A stretch of 64,000 nt of DNA from Vicingaceae bacterium (GTDB taxonomy: Bacteria > Bacteroidota > Bacteroidia > Flavobacteriales_E > Vicingaceae), in contig JAGYIE010000003.1 in the NCBI GenBank assembly GCA_018402765.1, positions 1 through 64,000 of the forward strand. The letters are read 5' to 3'. How positions within the stretch are numbered: position 1 is the stretch's first letter; every line of letters starts with the position of its first letter. Positions 7,229 to 15,250 of the stretch are shown here, piece after piece. Under the pieces are notes generated by a model. That model searched no databases. It was not told the DNA's origin and saw nothing but the letters and a program-made list of their open reading frames with translations. The translations under genes and the position numbers were made by a program.

Positions 7229-7497
7229 ATATTTTCTTCTAACCCGAAGAAGAAATCCGGATTCAAATGATAATCGTGAATAAAATCCTGTAGTAATCCA
7301 ATTGGAACGTCTTGATAACCTTGTGAGATTAACGTAATCAAAGATTTACTATATCCATACTTATCAGATATTTCCTTTTTACTAGCAATAACTTTATTCT
7401 CAATTAAATCTTCAACTGCTATGATAAACTTATGACTAATCAAGCTTTTTTCTTTGAAATCACCTGATTCACTCGCTCTATCTCGGTAAGAACTCAT
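7213..7497 (-). CDS. Helix-turn-helix repressor-like protein
   Basis: 94 residues with an HTH at about 40-62 (ASKKEISDKYGYSKSLIT) followed by DVPIGLLQDFIHDYHLNPDFFF, the usual end of XRE/CI-type N-terminal domains. There is no C-terminal oligomerisation or peptidase domain. It lies 26 bases downstream of the CpXC gene on the same strand and could be the last gene of the chaperone operon; alternatively it is the repressor of the virus block that it abuts. The two cannot be separated from the sequence. Confidence 0.65.
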   Translation of the reverse strand: MSSYRDRASESGDFKEKSLISHKFIIAVEDLIENKVIASKKEISDKYGYSKSLITLISQGYQDVPIGLLQDFIHDYHLNPDFFFGLEENIYLDK

Positions 7498-7523
7498 TTT
7501 GTTTTTTTAAGTAAAACTTAAAG

Positions 7524-8060
7524 CTAAAATATGGTATGGTACAAAGTGTAACCCAAACCTCCTGCCACTGTAATTAGAACCGCTAACATTCCTAAGCAAC
7601 CACTATTTTGTTTTTTATTCTTCTTTTCTAAATCTTTCAAAAAACCTTTCATTTGTCCTTCCATTCCGGAACTCATTGTTCCTGGCTTTCCTTTCAATTC
7701 ACCTCTTTCAAATTTTAGGATTGTTTCTTTAAACTCATCCCAAGCACGAATCCTTGGAGCGGTAGCTAAATAATTTCCTTCACCCAACATACCTGCATAA
7801 CCTGCACTATCCTTGTCTATTTGAGGATCATATTCAGGTTCCCACCATACAGCAAAATGTTGTTTTGCATTGGTATATATAAATGGGAAAACCAATTTTG
7901 TTGAATCACCACAAGAGGGGCATTTGGCAACATTGATTTTATCAGACATTACCAATTCTCTGTTCTCAGGGTATTCTCCCCAAATTGAACGAAACAATGT
8001 GTAATCAAACTGATGTTTACACCTTGGGCAAGTTATTTTAGCTTCAATTCTTTTGCTCAT
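7524..8060 (-). CDS. CpXC zinc-ribbon protein with C-terminal membrane helix
   Basis: 178 residues. The N-terminus has CPRCKHQFDY and CPSCGDSTKLVFP, two CxxC pairs that form the CpXC zinc ribbon, then a mixed region with FAVWWEPEYDP, and a Lys-rich segment leading to a C-terminal membrane helix (about 155-175). The fold is associated with prokaryotic stress and conflict systems, but the biochemical role is unknown. Starts 17 bases inside the preceding gene, so it belongs to the long minus-strand operon. Confidence 0.75.
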   Translation of the reverse strand: MSKRIEAKITCPRCKHQFDYTLFRSIWGEYPENRELVMSDKINVAKCPSCGDSTKLVFPFIYTNAKQHFAVWWEPEYDPQIDKDSAGYAGMLGEGNYLATAPRIRAWDEFKETILKFERGELKGKPGTMSSGMEGQMKGFLKDLEKKNKKQNSGCLGMLAVLITVAGGLGYTLYHTIF

Positions 8061-8925
8061 CTCCTTTTAGGAATTGGATTAATCTATTTATTACGGAACT
8101 ACTTTTCTTTTTTGCATTGTCTTTTTCAAAATCTATGCTGACATCTTCTTTATACGGATACATTTTTCCCTGAACCAATAAACCATTCTGCTCCCATAAT
8201 TCTAATACTCCTATTTCTCCATTTTGATTGAAAAACAAAGCAGGCTTGCCATTGATATGATTAATAACCACATCAGGATTTATATTTGAATCCCTTAGAT
8301 TGTTAAATTTACCTTCTAAATACAATAAATACTCATACCTAGAAGGAAGTTCATCAAATACCCATGAAGATGAATACAGAAAGTTTTTACTTAAATAAGG
8401 AGATATTATTGAGACATCTAAATCATTCCATGCCAAAAGAAATTTTTGAGCTAGTTCTTCAATATTTAGATTCTCAGAACTATTGAGTTCATTGTTGTCA
8501 TCAATTTGCGTTATAAAATCAAATTTTACTGAATAATCGCCACCCTTATATGCTTTTTCACCAAAACCACGATAACACCAAAAAGATGCAACAGCAACCC
8601 TAGGTATAATACCCTTCTCAATTAATCGGGTTGAAATATTTGTAAATTTAGAAAAATCAATATCTAAGGCTTCATTGGTTAAAGTAGCAAGAACAAAATA
8701 AGCAACATCTGGATACCCATTAGATCTCTTAATTATATTGGGTTCTGAAAAATTATTATTATAATTTATTGAAAGTATTTCTATCCCTCTGTTTTTATAT
8801 TCTGTTGACAAAATATCTATTGCAAATTTTTTCAATTCAGAATTATCAATAAGCTCAAATTTATTAATATCACCTTCTGGATGATATATTATTTTCATTT
8901 GCCCATTATCATCTCTTATTTCCAT
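8044..8925 (-). CDS. NTF2-like domain protein of the chaperone operon
   Basis: 293 residues, soluble. Residues about 155-255 (LNIEELAQKFLLAWNDLDVS, then SRYEYLLYLEGKF and INGKPALFF) fit the cone-shaped NTF2/SnoaL-like fold that binds small ligands or partners. The first 150 residues are unassigned. It shares a base with the preceding gene's stop and overlaps the CpXC gene by 17 bases, so co-translation is likely. Confidence 0.5.
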   Translation of the reverse strand: MEIRDDNGQMKIIYHPEGDINKFELIDNSELKKFAIDILSTEYKNRGIEILSINYNNNFSEPNIIKRSNGYPDVAYFVLATLTNEALDIDFSKFTNISTRLIEKGIIPRVAVASFWCYRGFGEKAYKGGDYSVKFDFITQIDDNNELNSSENLNIEELAQKFLLAWNDLDVSIISPYLSKNFLYSSSWVFDELPSRYEYLLYLEGKFNNLRDSNINPDVVINHINGKPALFFNQNGEIGVLELWEQNGLLVQGKMYPYKEDVSIDFEKDNAKKKSSSVINRLIQFLKGDEQKN

Positions 8926-10178
8926 TAAAATGCTTCATTTTTAGAACTCGACTGTGTGCTAAAATTCCCGTTTTGCTGCATTATGAGTTCATAGGTTAAA
9001 ATTTGATTAGATATGTATGTTCGAGAATCTTTAGTAATGCTTTCAGATGATACAAAGCCACCTTTTAGCTCACCGCAGTAGGTGTTCTTTATAAATTTAT
9101 TCGGATTCCATCCTTTTCCTGAATAGAAAAATACTTGATAGCTTCCATTTGGTATATTAAATTGATATGAACCACCTGATCTGATGTATCCGTGACGAAC
9201 AACTTTTTCTGACCTGTCTTTAATTAAAACCAAAACATCTGAACCTCCTGATGAAACATCAACTCGAGAACAACCATAACTAGAACAACTATTGTTTGAT
9301 CCATAGCAATAGCCGTATGGTTTTGCCCCCGTATAAAGCGAATTGTTTTTGTACTGCTCTTCATAGGCATAATCTACTGCTGATTGTAATGAACTTTCAT
9401 CATACGATTTACTTGGGAATGAATAATTTATCACCCCAAGAATATCTCCGCTAAAGGAAAACGATTTATCAATATTTGACAATGGGCTATTGTATTTAAT
9501 TTTATCTTCTAAAATTGATTTTCCTGAATTGTTCAGCCCATTTTTTGCTTTATTTAGTTGAGATGAAAATTTGTATTCCTGTAATTGAGATTTTTGCTCA
9601 GTAATTTTCTTGTTTTCCTTATACGCATATAAGAAGGAAAAGAACTCTTTGAATGCACTTTGATTTACAGTGTAGGTCTTGGTATCTTCGAAATAAACGT
9701 TACAACTTTCATTCTGATTGAACTTTAAAAAAGCATTCTTTCCTAGTTTATTCAGCCATTGGTTGGCGATCTCACCAAACTGTTTCTCTATTTTCTGAAA
9801 TTCTGATTCAAAAATATCTTCTTGTCTTTGGTTTTCAATCAATGAATTACACTTCTCATTTAGACAGCTTAAATATTCATGTCCATAACCTAGAATTTGC
9901 AGTTTCTCGGAATAGACAAAATAGGATATTACAGAATCACGGCTAACAATTCCTTTAGATTCTTCATAATAATCTGAAAATAAGTTAGCATCTTCCTTGT
10001 TCTCTTCTTCAAAGGTACTTTGGGCTTCTTTTTTACTTTTTAAGAATTGGCTTTTCTCTTTGTGTTCAAGTTTTTCTATTTCAAATTTCGCTTCATCAAC
10101 TTTATTTGAAAAAATAAAATATGTTACTCCGAAAATTAGAATAATAGCTAAAACTAATATTATGTATCCTTTTTTCAT
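8925..10178 (-). CDS. Membrane-anchored or exported protein, operon-specific, unknown function
   Basis: 417 residues with an N-terminal uncleaved-type membrane helix (about 5-23, YIILVLAIILIFGVTYFIF) and the rest probably outside the cytoplasm. Residues about 27-60 and 120-215 are helical and charged. A Cys-rich turn (YGYCYGSNNSCSSYGC) at about 288-303 precedes a beta-rich C-terminal domain with GSYQFNIPNGSYQVFFYSGK and GWNPNKF. The C-terminal domain looks conserved but I cannot name it. Abuts DUF6804 upstream by one base. Confidence 0.6.
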   Translation of the reverse strand: MKKGYIILVLAIILIFGVTYFIFSNKVDEAKFEIEKLEHKEKSQFLKSKKEAQSTFEEENKEDANLFSDYYEESKGIVSRDSVISYFVYSEKLQILGYGHEYLSCLNEKCNSLIENQRQEDIFESEFQKIEKQFGEIANQWLNKLGKNAFLKFNQNESCNVYFEDTKTYTVNQSAFKEFFSFLYAYKENKKITEQKSQLQEYKFSSQLNKAKNGLNNSGKSILEDKIKYNSPLSNIDKSFSFSGDILGVINYSFPSKSYDESSLQSAVDYAYEEQYKNNSLYTGAKPYGYCYGSNNSCSSYGCSRVDVSSGGSDVLVLIKDRSEKVVRHGYIRSGGSYQFNIPNGSYQVFFYSGKGWNPNKFIKNTYCGELKGGFVSSESITKDSRTYISNQILTYELIMQQNGNFSTQSSSKNEAF

Positions 10179-10492
10179 TATTTATTTTCAGAACTTCCCT
10201 TTGATTTAAACACAGAAACGAATAGATATATAGCAGCTCCAACATCTATAATATTCCATAGCTCTCTTCCTAAAGTGATTTTTGCAAATGGTTGAAACAA
10301 TAATGCTAACGCACCAAAAACTATTAAATCAACTTTGTTTTCTCGTTGATACGCAGAGTAAGTCAAATAACCTAGTCCAATTGAGCCAATGAATCTTACC
10401 AATTGATAAAAGCCATAAGGGAAGTCGGCTAAACAAAGAAGGAATAAAACCGCAAGAGCAATTTTTACGTATTTATTCTTGCTCGTCATCAT
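10178..10492 (-). CDS. DUF6804-like small membrane protein
   Basis: 104 residues with four short hydrophobic segments: about 9-20, 26-43, 54-68 and 80-96. Motifs ALLFQPFAKITLGRELWNII and DVGAAIYLF match, as I recall them, small DUF6804-type membrane proteins. Overlaps the TerB gene by 20 bases. It gives the operon a second membrane component besides the GrpE-like and 417-residue proteins. Confidence 0.6.
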   Translation of the reverse strand: MMTSKNKYVKIALAVLFLLCLADFPYGFYQLVRFIGSIGLGYLTYSAYQRENKVDLIVFGALALLFQPFAKITLGRELWNIIDVGAAIYLFVSVFKSKGSSENK

Positions 10493-11018
10493 CTTCTTTG
10501 AGATTCTTTAAAACATTGTCATCAATAGAGCTAATCAGTTCAAATTGCTTAGATGTATGTGTGTCAAAAAAGTCATCTTGCAATCTCGCTAAATAAGAAT
10601 CACTGATAATATCTTGCTCTAAATATTCTTCGAAATCTGGATGTATCTCAAGAATTGGATCGTTTTCAATTTTAAGTTTACTTCTAATAACCTTGAAAAA
10701 TTTAATTTCACTATACTCAACTTTTTGATCTGCTTTTATTGTGTCAATAGCAGCTTCAATTAGTTTAAGTTCTTCCGCTTCGGTAAGCTCATTAGTTGAA
10801 AGATCATTAAAAAAATCTTTTAAAAACTTTTGCCCATCATTATTGATTGACAGCAATAATTCGTCTAACTCCTTCTCAATATCAATATCCCCAAACACTT
10901 TTCGATCATTTTGCATACTTTTAATTAACACAACTTCTCGTTTATCAATATCACCATCACAAGCCATGCAAGAGAAGGCTGTTTTTAGCAATAGTTTATT
11001 AAAACTCATTTGTTCCAT
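10473..11018 (-). CDS. TerB-like domain protein
   Basis: 181 residues, all-helical. FSCMACDGDIDKREVVLIK at about 15-33 is the first acidic helix-loop of TerB. A second one, LIEAAIDTIKADQKVEYSEIKFFK, lies at about 85-108. TerB domains are found in tellurite-resistance and related membrane-linked stress systems and probably bind metal through the acidic loops. Lies 1 base after the kinase-AAA gene and overlaps DUF6804. Acidic C-terminus (EDDDEQE). Confidence 0.75.
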   Translation of the reverse strand: MEQMSFNKLLLKTAFSCMACDGDIDKREVVLIKSMQNDRKVFGDIDIEKELDELLLSINNDGQKFLKDFFNDLSTNELTEAEELKLIEAAIDTIKADQKVEYSEIKFFKVIRSKLKIENDPILEIHPDFEEYLEQDIISDSYLARLQDDFFDTHTSKQFELISSIDDNVLKNLKEDDDEQE

Positions 11019-11019
11019 A

Positions 11020-12801
11020 TTAATTTCTTTTAAAACCTATTCTAGGTCGTTCGCTACTGGTTGAATTTTGACCTTCCATTTTCGCTCTTATAGCTTCATA
11101 GCTGTGAAGTTCATTAAGAGAAATAGACGGTTTATTATCTTTGATTGTGGATGAAAGTATCTCCCAAGTAATTCTAGATTTTGCTTTAAGAGCTCTTCGA
11201 GAGGCTTCATCACATAAAAATTTTATATCACTAGAAACATAGTTTTCTGTTTCTGTTGCTAACTCAGAATAATTAAGTCCAACCTCAGTAGGTCGTTTCT
11301 TTAAATAAAGCTCAAACATTAGTCTTCTAGCTTCATGATCTGGAGGGGGGAGATATATATGCTTATCTAATCTTCCTGCTCTTAATATGGCAGGATCGAT
11401 CGAATTAGGACGGTTAGTCGCACCTATTATAAAAACCCCATCCTCACCAACATTATTCATTTGGGCAAGAAATTCATTGACTGCACTTGTATTCATGTGA
11501 TTGATCCCTGAACTATCTCTATTTGGAACCATTGCATCGAGCTCATCAATGAAAATGATACTTGGAGCTTTTTCCCTTGCTTCATCAAAAAGTTTTTTAA
11601 TATTCTCTTGGGAAGCATTAACCCATTTACTTTGAATATCTGATGGCTTTATTTGGTAAAAATTAAATCCAATTTCCTCTGCCATCTTTTCTGCAAAAAA
11701 TGTTTTACCACAACCTGGAGGACCATAGAGCAACATTCCATTTGGAATAGTTAAACCATATTCCGCATATTTTTCTTTTTCATTAAGTGCATCAATTACA
11801 TCAAGCTTGATTAAGTCTTTTAAGTCCTGCATTCCTGCAATTGACGAAAACCCTTTACCTTGCTTAACCTTTTTAGGTTTAACAGTTACTTCGGCTTCGG
11901 TAGTTTCAGAAAGCTGAATTTCTAGTTCACCATTAACCGCTTTGATGAATTCTTTTACGTTTTTGAATCTGTTTTCTGCTTTTGGTTGAAGAGCCTTTGA
12001 TATAACCTTTAAAGTGGTTTCATCAAAAATTGAATCAGAATTAGGAAAGCTTAATTTCTTTTGCCGTTCTTCAATAATGGAATCTTCAATTTTTATCCTA
12101 ACAGATTTAAAATTTGAAAGTTCCACAAACCAAGGTGGCATGCCAAAGAGCAAATGATAATAGAGAGCTCCAACAGAAAAAATGTCACTTTGAACAGAAA
12201 AAACCTTATTAAAAGCTTCATTTGATTGATAAAAAGGATTTAGCCCATCTTTTAAAAAATCATTTGTTGCTTGATCAATCCACCTAGCATACCCGAAATC
12301 AATTAGTTTTGGAACAGGAACTTTCCCTGCAAGGTCAAGCATTACGTTTAAATTCGTAATATCATTATGAATCAAAGGTCTATCTATACTATGCAAGTGG
12401 TTTAGCCCATTTAAAACACCTAAAATAATATCCTTAGCTTCATATTGATTTAGAGTGTCCTCACGTCTCATCTTATCAGCAAGAGTTTCTCCACTAATAA
12501 AGTCGAGAATAACATACCCATACTTTTGATTTTCAATGATAAGTTCACCCGAATCATGATATTTCACCACATTAGGATGTTTAATAGATTTTAAAACATC
12601 AATTTCTAAAGGTTTCCCAGTATTCGTAAACTGTGTTCTATCTAGTTGGGAGTATATGAATAGCTTCAATAGCTTTGTTTTCCCATCATTTCCTTTGACA
12701 CGATAAGTTTCAGCATAACTCCCTTTTTTAAGAAAGAATGCTATTTGGTACTTATCATCAATAAGTTCGCCCTTTTTTAATATGTGTGCTATTTTACTCA
12801 T
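11020..12801 (-). CDS. Protein kinase-AAA+ ATPase fusion
   Basis: 593 residues with two catalytic modules. Residues 15-225 form a eukaryotic-type Ser/Thr kinase: Gly-rich KKGSYAETYRV, Lys46 in LLKLF, the catalytic loop HNDITNLN at 145-152 (Asn replaces the usual Arg of HRD) and DFG at 168-170. After a linker, residues about 320-570 form a Cdc48/FtsH-type AAA+ domain with Walker A GPPGCGKT (360-367), Walker B IIFIDELD (415-422) and the NRPNSIDPAILRAGRLD arginine-finger region. Such a fusion could phosphorylate and remodel proteins. It overlaps the degenerate Hsp70 gene by 8 bases, implying joint action with the chaperones. Confidence 0.9.
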   Translation of the reverse strand: MSKIAHILKKGELIDDKYQIAFFLKKGSYAETYRVKGNDGKTKLLKLFIYSQLDRTQFTNTGKPLEIDVLKSIKHPNVVKYHDSGELIIENQKYGYVILDFISGETLADKMRREDTLNQYEAKDIILGVLNGLNHLHSIDRPLIHNDITNLNVMLDLAGKVPVPKLIDFGYARWIDQATNDFLKDGLNPFYQSNEAFNKVFSVQSDIFSVGALYYHLLFGMPPWFVELSNFKSVRIKIEDSIIEERQKKLSFPNSDSIFDETTLKVISKALQPKAENRFKNVKEFIKAVNGELEIQLSETTEAEVTVKPKKVKQGKGFSSIAGMQDLKDLIKLDVIDALNEKEKYAEYGLTIPNGMLLYGPPGCGKTFFAEKMAEEIGFNFYQIKPSDIQSKWVNASQENIKKLFDEAREKAPSIIFIDELDAMVPNRDSSGINHMNTSAVNEFLAQMNNVGEDGVFIIGATNRPNSIDPAILRAGRLDKHIYLPPPDHEARRLMFELYLKKRPTEVGLNYSELATETENYVSSDIKFLCDEASRRALKAKSRITWEILSSTIKDNKPSISLNELHSYEAIRAKMEGQNSTSSERPRIGFKRN

Positions 12802-15250
12802 AGCCTTTTATTTCTTCATGCAGCATTTCTAAATTTGGAGACCTATCGGTGCAGGAGCTTAGTTGTTCATAAAGAACTCCAAACTTATCTGCTGGTATTT
12901 TTTCATCCTCTGTCAATGCAAATAATAAATCTTCAACTTTCGATTTACATATACTTACTTTGATTTTCAGTACCTCTTCTTTTAGATGATTAATTATTTC
13001 AATAAGCTGAGGCGTGTTTTTACTATCCTTATCTCTGATAGCCTGCTCTACATCAGGTTTAATCTTATTTACTATTTGGGTAGTCTGTTCATTTCCTTTT
13101 TCACGATTGATCTCTTCGAGATTATGGAAAGCCTCTTTTAATTCCTTTTCTAATTCAGGCCACTCACTATCTCCAAGTAATTTATCAACCACTTTTAGGG
13201 ATTTTCTTAAATTGGAAAGAGCTTGCTGTTTAGTATCTGTATCATCTTTAGAACTTTCATAAAGTTTTTTTCCTTCCTGAATTTCTTTTTCTACATTATC
13301 TAGTTCCTCGGAACTAACTCCTTTCCTTTTTAGCTCGTTTACGCTTGATAAAGCTTTTTTGAATTCGTTATCCAACCAAGCAGTTTCAACATGATCTATT
13401 GCAGTTTCACATTCAAAATCGCACTCGAAATCTATTGCGGGGAAATAAGCTTTTCCAGTTAGCTTTTGAGACTTATCAATAGATATTGAAATATCAATAT
13501 CACTTCCTTCCGGGAGTATGCAGGGTAAGTCGTTGCCTGTAATATAGATAGTGTTAACATGATGATTGTGGATTGCTCTGGTTTCATCTGCTCCATGCTC
13601 ACCTTGGAAAAGTGATAATTCAAAATAATCACTTTCCATTCCTGGGCGAATAGGTCGGTCAGTTTTTAAACCATTTATTGTACCAGTAGCAGGAAGAGAT
13701 TTATTCTTTTCAAGACCTTGAATTGTTCTGAAAACAACTTTACCTGTATTAATATCTTGAATCTCAATACCAACATTGTATGGCAAGGTCGCTGAACCAA
13801 CTACTGATCCTTGAATTACATTGAATGAGTTCGGTTCACATTCAAGAAGGTTACCTTTATCATCATAAAGAGTAATATCAAATACATTCGTTTTACCTTC
13901 AGTAAGTTGAGCTTCAATTACCTCTCCAAGTGTATCAATCTCAATCTTACCACTTGCCCATGCGTTGTCTCCTCTTTTTATTTCAGCGAAAACCTTTTCA
14001 GGAATAGTTCCTTCCGTTTTATCTTCTAATATCTTTACAGTAACAAATTCTTCCATTTCAACAGTTGAGGCTTCATAGCCAATTTCCAATTGAATTTTAG
14101 TTTTATCTCTTGTTTGATCTTTTATTTCTTCATATAATTCTACCGTTGAAGCGTATAAAGCTGCTCCAATAACTATTACCGTTTCCGGATCTCTATTTGT
14201 GTCTGGCTTAAGAATTTGTTTGTCTATCATTGCCCTAAGAATAGGTGACAACGTATCACTTCCAACTAATATTAGTCTATCTAAAGCCTTTCCTGTTAAA
14301 TTATTTCTCGTTAATAATTGAAGTGAAATATCAATTACCTTTTGGAAAGCAGGAGCTAATACTTCTTTTAACTGATGCTGAGTTACCATTAAGTCTATCT
14401 CAATTTCTTCACCATTATCATCTTTCCCAACTTCTCCTAAATCTGCATAAATGTTATAAGAGGTATTTAATGAAAGGTTCTTTTTAATTTCCTCTGCAAA
14501 GAATTTTAATGCACCTCTGTATTCGGCTTTTTTGGCATCATCACTTAAAACACCATCGATCTCATAATTTTCCTGAATATTAGGAATGATTAATTGGTCA
14601 ACTACTGTGTAATCAAGATTTACACCTCCTAGATAATTATCACCTTCGGTATCAATTACTTTCATGATACCTTCTTCTATTTTTAATAATGCTGTATCAA
14701 AGGTTCCTTTTTGATAATCAAAAACAAGCCAAAAAGCATCTTTATTAGTGCTGTTTATACTATAAGCCATAGCTGCTGCGACTGGTTCTTGAAGAATTTC
14801 TATTTGATGAAATCCTGCAATTTCCCCTGCCTTTTTTACAGCATCAATTTGATTACTTTTAAATGCAGCAGGCACGGTAATTACAACAGCATTAACTAGG
14901 TCATCTATTACATACTCTTTTAACCGTTTAAAGACTTCTGCTAAAAGCTCTTCTGAACTGAAGCTTTTATCAAGGTTAGACGAATAGTAAAGGCAATTAG
15001 TGCCTAACGTTCTTTTGAATTCTACAAATGAATTTAAAGGGGCATTTTTAGCAAGAGACTTCATGCTATCTGAACGATAAGAAGCGTAGGCAGAATCCCC
15101 AATTAAAATATTGCCTTTTCTATTAAAAGCTACCGCAAGTGGAGTCGTATCTTTTAAAAGATCTGATTTTACGACACAAGGATTCCCTCCTTCAATCCGA
15201 GCGATTGAAGCAAAAGAATCATTAAAATATATGCCGTAATTTATTTTCAT
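12794..15250 (-). CDS. Degenerate Hsp70 (pseudo-ATPase) of the chaperone operon
   Basis: 818 residues, Hsp70 fold, tandem paralogue of the next gene upstream. The nucleotide-binding motifs are altered. The phosphate-1 loop reads YFNDSFAS (8-15) where the paralogue has DLGTTNSA. Phosphate-2 reads FDYQKGTFD (177-185) against FDYGGGTFD. The adenosine motif reads LVGSDTLSP against LVGGPTLSP. Still kept are VEFKRTLGT, LQEPVAAAMAY and the whole substrate-binding half. It probably binds nucleotide poorly or not at all and may serve as a regulatory partner. The last 60 residues differ from the paralogue. Start is 1 base after the paralogue's stop. Confidence 0.85.
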   Translation of the reverse strand: MKINYGIYFNDSFASIARIEGGNPCVVKSDLLKDTTPLAVAFNRKGNILIGDSAYASYRSDSMKSLAKNAPLNSFVEFKRTLGTNCLYYSSNLDKSFSSEELLAEVFKRLKEYVIDDLVNAVVITVPAAFKSNQIDAVKKAGEIAGFHQIEILQEPVAAAMAYSINSTNKDAFWLVFDYQKGTFDTALLKIEEGIMKVIDTEGDNYLGGVNLDYTVVDQLIIPNIQENYEIDGVLSDDAKKAEYRGALKFFAEEIKKNLSLNTSYNIYADLGEVGKDDNGEEIEIDLMVTQHQLKEVLAPAFQKVIDISLQLLTRNNLTGKALDRLILVGSDTLSPILRAMIDKQILKPDTNRDPETVIVIGAALYASTVELYEEIKDQTRDKTKIQLEIGYEASTVEMEEFVTVKILEDKTEGTIPEKVFAEIKRGDNAWASGKIEIDTLGEVIEAQLTEGKTNVFDITLYDDKGNLLECEPNSFNVIQGSVVGSATLPYNVGIEIQDINTGKVVFRTIQGLEKNKSLPATGTINGLKTDRPIRPGMESDYFELSLFQGEHGADETRAIHNHHVNTIYITGNDLPCILPEGSDIDISISIDKSQKLTGKAYFPAIDFECDFECETAIDHVETAWLDNEFKKALSSVNELKRKGVSSEELDNVEKEIQEGKKLYESSKDDTDTKQQALSNLRKSLKVVDKLLGDSEWPELEKELKEAFHNLEEINREKGNEQTTQIVNKIKPDVEQAIRDKDSKNTPQLIEIINHLKEEVLKIKVSICKSKVEDLLFALTEDEKIPADKFGVLYEQLSSCTDRSPNLEMLHEEIKGYE

